Assembly (NCBI RefSeq): GCF_002008315.2
Contig: NZ_MVDG02000001.1
Span: 3,348,001-3,412,000, forward strand
Direction: 5' to 3'
DNA: 64,000 nucleotides
Origin: Arthrobacter sp. KBS0703
Lineage (GTDB): Bacteria; Actinomycetota; Actinomycetes; Actinomycetales; Micrococcaceae
Under the pieces are notes generated by a model, which was given only the letters and a program-made list of their open reading frames with translations, did not search any database and was not told where the DNA came from. The translations under genes and the position numbers were made by a program. Numbering within the stretch: position 1 is the first letter of the stretch; every line of letters begins with the position of its first letter. This document shows, one piece after another, positions 59,012 through 64,000 of the stretch.

Positions 59012-60073
59012 CTAGCCCGCGGGCAGAAGCCGTCCGCTCGAGCCGCGCAGCACCAGCTCCGTTTCGACCCCGAGCGTCGCGGCAGGCTCCCCTGTGCCGT
59101 GCAGGAGGTCAAGCAGCAGTGTGGCAGCCCCCGAGCCGCACTCCCCCAGCGGCGAACGCACGGTGGTGAGCGGCGGTGTGGTGAAATCCGCCCCGAAGAT
59201 GTCGTCGAAGCCCACGATGCTGATCTGGTCCGGGACCACCATTCCGGCTGCCTGGAGTTCCTGCATGAGGCCGATGGCCAGGAGGTCGTTATAGGTCAGC
59301 ACCGCCGTGGCACCGCTGGCCCGGACGTCGCGCGCCACTTGCCTGCCGCCGTCGACCGTTGGTTTGGTGGATTCCAGCCGCACGGCCTCGAGCCGCGACC
59401 ATTCGCAGGCCGCCTGCACGCCTTCCCAGCGGCGGGCGGACATCCAGGACTGCGGCGGGCCGGCAACAAAGGCAACCTTCGTGTGCCCGTTGGCGGCGAG
59501 GCTGCGGACCGCCTCGCTGATGCCCTTGTTCACGTCGGGAACCACGCACGGCACGCCGTCGACCTCGCGGTTGATGACCACCACGGGCTTGTCCCGGGCG
59601 AGGGTGCGGATGTCGTCGTCGTCCATGCGCGGGCTGGCAAGGATGAGGCCGTCCACGGTGGCCATCATCCGGCGTGCGGCGGTTAGTTCGGTGACGGCGG
59701 ACTCGGCGGATTCGGCCAGCACCAGGGTATAGTCCCGCAGCGTGGCGGTGGTTTCCGCTCCGCGGATGATGTCGAAGAACGTGGGGTTGGTGATGTCCGC
59801 GACGATCAGCCCGAAAGTGTTGGTACGGCCGGTGGGGAGCGCCCGGGCGAACGGGTTGACCTGGTAATTCAGCTCGGCGGCGGCATCCTCGATGAGTTTC
59901 TGCGTCTTGGCGCTGACCCGGCCCGGCTTGCTGAGCGCACGGGAAACCGTGGACGGATTGACGCCGGCAACCTTGGCAATGTCGTAAATGGTGGCGTTGG
60001 GCTTGCCGTCCCGGCCGTGCTTTTTGGCCGGCGCTGTTGTGGCGGCAACTTCCGGCGTCTTGGGTTCAGTCAC
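59012..60073 (-). CDS. LacI-family transcriptional regulator of the uronate cluster
   Basis: A 353-residue repressor. The N-terminal helix-turn-helix and hinge are ATIYDIAKVAGVNPSTVSRA and SKPGRVSAKTQKLIEDAAAE; a periplasmic-binding-protein-like effector domain follows (NTFGLIVADITNPTFFDIIR, DGLILASPRMDDDDIRTLAR, QISIVGFDDIFGADFTTPPL). It has an Ala/Thr-rich N-terminal extension of ~25 residues. Its position next to uxaC and the two palindromes indicate control of the hexuronate genes; the inducer is probably a uronate or pathway intermediate. Confidence 0.92.
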   Translation of the reverse strand: MTEPKTPEVAATTAPAKKHGRDGKPNATIYDIAKVAGVNPSTVSRALSKPGRVSAKTQKLIEDAAAELNYQVNPFARALPTGRTNTFGLIVADITNPTFFDIIRGAETTATLRDYTLVLAESAESAVTELTAARRMMATVDGLILASPRMDDDDIRTLARDKPVVVINREVDGVPCVVPDVNKGISEAVRSLAANGHTKVAFVAGPPQSWMSARRWEGVQAACEWSRLEAVRLESTKPTVDGGRQVARDVRASGATAVLTYNDLLAIGLMQELQAAGMVVPDQISIVGFDDIFGADFTTPPLTTVRSPLGECGSGAATLLLDLLHGTGEPAATLGVETELVLRGSSGRLLPAG

Positions 60074-60096
60074 CGCCCCATCCTACGAGGAAACAA

Positions 60097-60162
60097 CCCA
60101 ACTAGGTCGCAGTTAATGTCGTTATAGGCGCCCATAACGACATCAATTGCGACCTAGTTGGG
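60097..60162. terminator. Long palindrome upstream of lacI-type gene
   Basis: Arms of 29 nt (CCCAACTAGGTCGCAGTTAA onwards) pair at 27 positions around the 8-nt loop AGGCGCCC. It lies after the Gfo/Idh gene stop and before the regulator gene. Likely a terminator or dispersed palindromic repeat. Confidence 0.6.
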
Positions 60163-60168
60163 CTTAGT

Positions 60169-60184
60169 TGGCCAGCGGTTGCCG
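60169..60184. promoter_or_regulatory. Weak LacI-type operator-like site
   Basis: TGGCCAGCGGTTGCCG matches the operator at 55971 at 14 of 16 positions. It lies about 95 bp upstream of the lacI-type gene, so autoregulation is conceivable. Confidence 0.3.
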
Positions 60185-60206
60185 GTTTGGCTTCCCCGGG
60201 GCTTCG

Positions 60207-61373
60207 CTAGGAGCGTTCGGGGAACTTGCCTTCGTCCGCGATGCGCTTGTTCAGCTCGGCAAGGAACACGTCCTCGTCGAAGTCCAGGCCCACTTCCGTG
60301 CCGGTCCAGCTGGAGAGGTGGATGGCGTTGGCCAGGCGGACGCCGTTAACGCCGTCCGATCCCGGGGCCAGCAGCGGAGTTCCGTCCAGGATGTTGGACG
60401 CGAAGTTCTCTAAGACACCGGCATGCTGGCCGCCCCAGACGGATTCGAACTCGATGACCTCAGTAGAGTAGTACTGCTCCGGATTCAGCTCGCCCATAAA
60501 GAGCTTGCGGACATCGTCCATGTCCATGGCGTCGCTGAGTTCACGCTCGGGCTTGACCAGGCGGGTGACGGTGGCAGTCTTGGAGTTTTCGACGACGATC
60601 TTGCCTTGGTCGCCCAGGATCTCGAAGCGGTCGGTTCCCACGAGGTCGTGGGTGGCGGTGACGAAGACGCCGGTGGCGCCGTCGCCGTAATCAACTACCG
60701 CGGTGACTTCATCCTCGACGGCGATGTCACGGCGGAAGCCGTAGGCCACCTTCGCATACACGGACTTGGGCACGCCGCAGATCCACTGCCACAGGTCCAG
60801 CTGGTGCGGTGCCTGGTTGACCAGGACGCCGCCGCCTTCGCCGCCCCACGTGGCGCGCCATTCGCTGGAGTTGTAGTAGCCCTGCGGACGCCACCAGTTG
60901 GTGATGATCCAGTTGGTGCGGCGGATGGCACCGATCTCGCCGTTCTCGACGATTTCCTTGAGCTTCCGGTACAGCGGGTTGTTGCGCTGGTTGAACATAA
61001 TCGCGAAGGACAGTTCGGGCTTGCTCGCGGCAAACTCGTTGAGCTCCTTGACCTGCTTGGTGTAGACGCCGGCCGGCTTCTCCACGAGGGCGTGGATGTT
61101 GCGCTTAAGGGTCTCGATGCCCATTCCGGGGTGCAGGAAGTGCGGGACGCAGGTCACGACGGCGTCCACGTCGCCGCTGTCCAGCATGGCGATGTAGTCG
61201 TCGTAGAAGGGCGCGTCCGGGTAGGTGGCCGAGGCCAGTTCCTTCTTGGCGGGATCGGTGTCGCAGATGGCGCCGATCTCCATGTTGGGGACCATGCCGT
61301 CCGTGATGAACTTGGCGTAGGCGCCGCCCTGCTGGCCCAGGCCGATAATGCCGAGGCGTACTTTCTTGGTCAT
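60207..61373 (-). CDS. Gfo/Idh/MocA-family oxidoreductase
   Basis: A 388-residue NAD(P)-dependent sugar or inositol dehydrogenase-like protein: VRLGIIGLGQQGGAYAKFIT (Rossmann), VVTCVPHFLHPGMGIETLKR, NIHALVEKPAGVYTKQVKEL (the EKP motif), WRATWGGEGGGVLVNQAPHQ and LDLWQWICGVPKSVYAKV, with the catalytic His in the NQAPHQLD segment. The downstream TIM-barrel isomerase gene is 41 bp upstream on the same strand, as in many sugar-degradation operons. Substrate unknown. Confidence 0.92.
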   Translation of the reverse strand: MTKKVRLGIIGLGQQGGAYAKFITDGMVPNMEIGAICDTDPAKKELASATYPDAPFYDDYIAMLDSGDVDAVVTCVPHFLHPGMGIETLKRNIHALVEKPAGVYTKQVKELNEFAASKPELSFAIMFNQRNNPLYRKLKEIVENGEIGAIRRTNWIITNWWRPQGYYNSSEWRATWGGEGGGVLVNQAPHQLDLWQWICGVPKSVYAKVAYGFRRDIAVEDEVTAVVDYGDGATGVFVTATHDLVGTDRFEILGDQGKIVVENSKTATVTRLVKPERELSDAMDMDDVRKLFMGELNPEQYYSTEVIEFESVWGGQHAGVLENFASNILDGTPLLAPGSDGVNGVRLANAIHLSSWTGTEVGLDFDEDVFLAELNKRIADEGKFPERS

Positions 61374-61414
61374 TGTTGAATCTCCGTGTTCTTTGGTGCT
61401 GAGTCTGGAAAGTC

Positions 61415-62275
61415 TTAGAACAGGCCGGCGTGGCCCATGGCCACCAGGTTGTCGTACGAGGTCTGCAGGGCATCCCAGACGGTGCGGCCGTAGAGTTCGT
61501 CCTGTTCAACCAGCATGTATTCGGCCCCGGCGGCCTGCGCGGCCGGAATGATGGAGGGAAAGTCCAGGTTGCCTTCGCCCACTTCGGCGAACTGGACCAC
61601 GTTTTTGAACTCGCTCATGAACCCCAGGATGTCGCCTGAATCCAGGAGTCCGAAGGCTGCTTCCGGCATCTGGCCGATCCGGTAGTCCTTCAGGTGCACC
61701 ATGGCGGTGCGGCCGGCGTACTTCTGCAGGGTCCGGACGGGGTCGAGGCCGCCGCGCTGTACCCAGTGCACGTCAATTTCCATGCCCATGGCCGGCGAGT
61801 TCTCGGCGATGATGTCCAGCATGTATTTGCCGTCGAACTTCGCGAACTCGATGTGGTGGTTGTGGTAGTACAGGCCGAGGCCCTGTTCCTGCAGGCGTTC
61901 GGCGTATTCGTTGGCCTGCTTGGCGAAGTCGATGACTGCACCGATCGACTTCATGGCCGGGAACGGCAGCATCCCGATCCGCAGGAGCTTGGAGTCCAGG
62001 CGCTTGGCGTCCTCCACTATCTTGTCGAAGTGGTCCTGGAGCGAATCGCCGGGGCGGCCCTTGGGGGATTCCATCGCTACGGACAACGCGGCGATGTCCA
62101 TGCCCAGCTCCGAACGGGAGCGGTCCAGCTCGGCCACGTTCTCAGCGGTCATCGGGATCTGGGAAATTTCGACGGCGTTGTAACCGATCGCGCTGACCTT
62201 GCGGAGCGTTTCGAACGCCCCGAGTTCGGTGAAACTGTCCTTCAGCATCATCGCCTGCACGCCTATTTTGGCCAC
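61415..62275 (-). CDS. Sugar phosphate isomerase/epimerase (AP-endonuclease-like TIM barrel)
   Basis: A 286-residue xylose-isomerase-like TIM barrel: KIGVQAMMLKDSFTELGAFE, IGYNAVEISQIPMTAENVAE, GLGLYYHNHHIEFAKFDGKY (metal His), GMEIDVHWVQRGGLDPVRTL (metal Glu/Asp) and AAGAEYMLVEQDELYGRTVW (final Glu). These residues form the divalent-metal site. Usually pairs with Gfo/Idh/MocA dehydrogenases in inositol or uncommon-sugar use, as here. Substrate unknown. Confidence 0.9.
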   Translation of the reverse strand: MAKIGVQAMMLKDSFTELGAFETLRKVSAIGYNAVEISQIPMTAENVAELDRSRSELGMDIAALSVAMESPKGRPGDSLQDHFDKIVEDAKRLDSKLLRIGMLPFPAMKSIGAVIDFAKQANEYAERLQEQGLGLYYHNHHIEFAKFDGKYMLDIIAENSPAMGMEIDVHWVQRGGLDPVRTLQKYAGRTAMVHLKDYRIGQMPEAAFGLLDSGDILGFMSEFKNVVQFAEVGEGNLDFPSIIPAAQAAGAEYMLVEQDELYGRTVWDALQTSYDNLVAMGHAGLF

Positions 62276-62323
62276 GTTATTCCTCCGTTGTTGTACCTGG
62301 TGTGTTAAATCCGGCGTCCGCCG

Positions 62324-63214
62324 TTAGGCGAGGGCTCCGGCCTGTTCAATCTGATGCCGCTGGCTTTCCAGCAGTCGGTGACGATCCGCCCGGCGCTGTT
62401 CCTGCCGGTCCGGATCGGGTACTGGGGACGCCAGCAGGAGGCGCTGCGTGTAAGGGTGCTCGGGGTCGCGGGTAACGATCTCGGCTGGTCCCTGTTCGAC
62501 GATTTCGCCGTGGTGCATTACGGCCACACGGTGGCTGATGTGCCGCACAACGTCAAGGTCGTGGGAGACGAACAGGTACGAAACACCGGTGTCCTTTTGG
62601 ATCTGCAGGAACAGGTCCAGGACCCGGGCCTGGGTGGACAGGTCCAGTGCGCTGACGGGCTCGTCGCAGACGATCAGCTTGGGCGAGAGGGCCAGGGCAC
62701 GGGCGATGGCCACGCGCTGGCGCTGGCCGCCGCTGAACTCGCGCGGCAGGCGGTGGATGGCGTCCGCGGGCAGACCCACTTGGTCCAGGAGTTCTTTGAC
62801 GCGCTGCTTGGCGGCATTCTGCTCCATGCCCTGCACGCCGAGGGGCTCGGCGAGGATGTCGCCGATCTCCAGGGCGGGGTTGAGCGAAGTATACGGATCC
62901 TGGAAAACCACCTGGAGGTCGCGGCTCAGGGTTCGCCGCTGCTTGCGAGTGGCGTGGCTGATGTCCTTGCCCTCGAAGGTGATTTTGCCGCCCGTGACCG
63001 GGGCCAGGCCCAGGACCGCGCGGCCCAGGGTGGTCTTGCCGGAGCCGGACTCCCCCACCAGGCCAAGGGTCTCGCCCTGGCCGATGGAGATGTTGATGTC
63101 CGTCAGGGCCCTGAAGGGCTTGGCCCGGAACTTCTTGCTCGGGTATTCGACAACCAGGTTGCTCACTGTCAGAAGCGGGGATGTCAGAAGCGGTGCGCTT
63201 TCCGTGGTGCTCAT
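62324..63214 (-). CDS. Peptide/nickel-type ABC transporter ATP-binding protein (DppF-like)
   Basis: A 296-residue ATPase: LGLVGESGSGKTTLGRAVLG (Walker A), a YTSLNPALEIGDI Q-loop region, REFSGGQRQRVAIARALALS (signature), LIVCDEPVSALDLSTQARVL (Walker B) and SYLFVSHDLDVVRHI (H-loop). The C-terminal oligopeptide/dipeptide extension has HPYTQRLLLASPVPDPDRQE. The start overlaps the stop of the upstream ATPase gene by 4 nt. It energises import of an oligopeptide or, given the neighbours, perhaps an oligosaccharide. Confidence 0.93.
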   Translation of the reverse strand: MSTTESAPLLTSPLLTVSNLVVEYPSKKFRAKPFRALTDINISIGQGETLGLVGESGSGKTTLGRAVLGLAPVTGGKITFEGKDISHATRKQRRTLSRDLQVVFQDPYTSLNPALEIGDILAEPLGVQGMEQNAAKQRVKELLDQVGLPADAIHRLPREFSGGQRQRVAIARALALSPKLIVCDEPVSALDLSTQARVLDLFLQIQKDTGVSYLFVSHDLDVVRHISHRVAVMHHGEIVEQGPAEIVTRDPEHPYTQRLLLASPVPDPDRQEQRRADRHRLLESQRHQIEQAGALA

Positions 63215-64000
63215 GCGACCGGCTCCTTCTGGCTGGATACAAGCATGGACATGGGGGTTTTGCCTTCGAGCATCGAGGCCAGAAGAGTCCGGGTGTACTG
63301 CTCTTTCGGGTTCCGGAGGATGTCGCGGACGGATCCTTCCTCCACAAGCCGGCCGTTCTGCATCACGGCCACGCGGTCGCAGAGGTCCGCCACCACACCG
63401 AAGTTGTGCGTCACCAGGACGACGCCAATGTTCAGACGCTGCTGGAGCTCGCGCAGGAGATCCAGCACATCGGCCTGCACCGTGACGTCCAACGCGGTGG
63501 TGGGCTCATCGGCGATCACCAGGTCCGGTTCACAGCTGATGGCACCGGCGATCAGCACACGCTGGGCCATGCCCCCGGAGACTTCATGCGGGTACGCGCT
63601 GAACGTCCGTTCCGGGCTGACGATCCCGACGTCGGTCAGCAGCTTCAGCGCCCGCCCGCGGGCCTCCTCCTTGGAAATCCCCAGGACCCGCACCATGGGC
63701 GTGACCAGCTGGTAGCCGATGGTGAAGGCGGGGTCCAAGTTGCTCATGGGCTCCTGCGGAATATAGGAGATCCGCTTGCCCCGCAGCTTGGACAGCCGCG
63801 TCTGGTTGACGCGTTCGTCGCCCGGGGCCACGGTGTAGTTGCCATCGAACTGGATGGCGCCGCCCACAATGCGGGCATTGTCCGGCAGCAGGCCCAGGAT
63901 GGAGAACGCCGTCTGGGACTTCCCCGAACCGGATTCACCCACGATGCCCAGGATCTCACCCCGGTCCACGTGGAAGGACACATCGTCCACCACTTTCTTG
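63211..64000 (-). CDS. Peptide/nickel-type ABC transporter ATP-binding protein (DppD-like), 5' end off window
   Basis: The visible ~262 residues start in KKVVDDVSFHVDRGEILGIV, so the true start lies beyond base 64000. Walker A is GIVGESGSGKSQTAFSILGL, the signature is EVSGGMAQRVLIAGAI, Walker B is DLVIADEPTTALDVTVQADV and the H-loop is VVLVTHNFGVVADL. The C-terminal RNPKEQYTRTLLASM is the oligopeptide-type extension. Partner of the ATPase at 62324-63214; permeases and binding protein would be further along. Confidence 0.93.
   Translation of the reverse strand, partial: KKVVDDVSFHVDRGEILGIVGESGSGKSQTAFSILGLLPDNARIVGGAIQFDGNYTVAPGDERVNQTRLSKLRGKRISYIPQEPMSNLDPAFTIGYQLVTPMVRVLGISKEEARGRALKLLTDVGIVSPERTFSAYPHEVSGGMAQRVLIAGAISCEPDLVIADEPTTALDVTVQADVLDLLRELQQRLNIGVVLVTHNFGVVADLCDRVAVMQNGRLVEEGSVRDILRNPKEQYTRTLLASMLEGKTPMSMLVSSQKEPVA

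Overview
The window is high-GC actinobacterial DNA. Gene content, protein sequences and the housekeeping gene order (SRP RNA-dnaX-recR-lysC, purS-purQ-purL, purA-UDG-DUF3151-fba-trmH) fit the Micrococcaceae, most likely Arthrobacter sensu lato. It is an ordinary chromosomal segment. I see no phage, insertion sequence, CRISPR array or biosynthetic cluster.

Layout. 0-8.3 kb: a TetR-like fragment, a VirR (LytR_C) protein pair, an HAD phosphatase, a Stealth-family phosphotransferase, a metallophosphoesterase, an internally deleted glutathione peroxidase, an M23 peptidase with a Thr-Pro tail, and an MpaB-type protein. 8.3-16 kb: tRNA-Ser, SRP RNA, dnaX (reading frame broken twice), recR, lysC, two related small proteins and an OhrR-type regulator with a perfect 15-bp operator. 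16-24 kb: two large secreted subtilases bracket two subtilisin-inhibitor-like (SSI) genes. 24.6-28 kb: purSQL. 28-32 kb: DUF503, a monooxygenase, a TPR protein, DUF1990, MmcQ, a 2OG oxygenase and a CoA-binding protein. 32-37.7 kb: a SAM riboswitch heads acetyl-CoA synthetase, sulfone monooxygenase (sfnG), metY and a second CoA-binding protein. 37.8-40 kb: an ECF sigma factor, a membrane partner and a secreted Ala/Pro/Val-repeat protein, with a duplicated promoter-like module. 40-50.6 kb: purA, UDG, DUF3151, fba, trmH, HAD-IIA, a Tat alpha/beta hydrolase, STAS and GAF-ANTAR regulators, pyrE and an FAD monooxygenase. 50.7-60 kb: a hexuronate catabolic cluster (uxaC, uxuB, GPH symporter, manD, and a gluconokinase-GH3 fusion) with its LacI regulator and operator-like palindromes. 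60-64 kb: Gfo/Idh/MocA, a TIM-barrel isomerase and two peptide-type ABC ATPases, the last running off the window.

Most important caution: the sequence contains back-to-back Nextera/Tn5 mosaic-end adapters at five junctions (24989-25088, 30089-30200, 37988-38013, 44279-44315, 50593-50630) and, I infer, an 8-nt remnant at 39423-39430. These are assembly artefacts. They break purQ, the MmcQ-like gene, the sigma-partner gene and the Ala/Pro/Val-repeat gene. At 37988 and 30089 the true gene can be partly rebuilt by reading across the adapters.

The best biological leads are the subtilase/SSI cluster, the SAM-riboswitch operon joining acetyl-CoA synthesis, sulfone use and O-acetylhomoserine sulfhydrylation, the gluconokinase-GH3 fusion, and the duplicated ECF-type promoter module.
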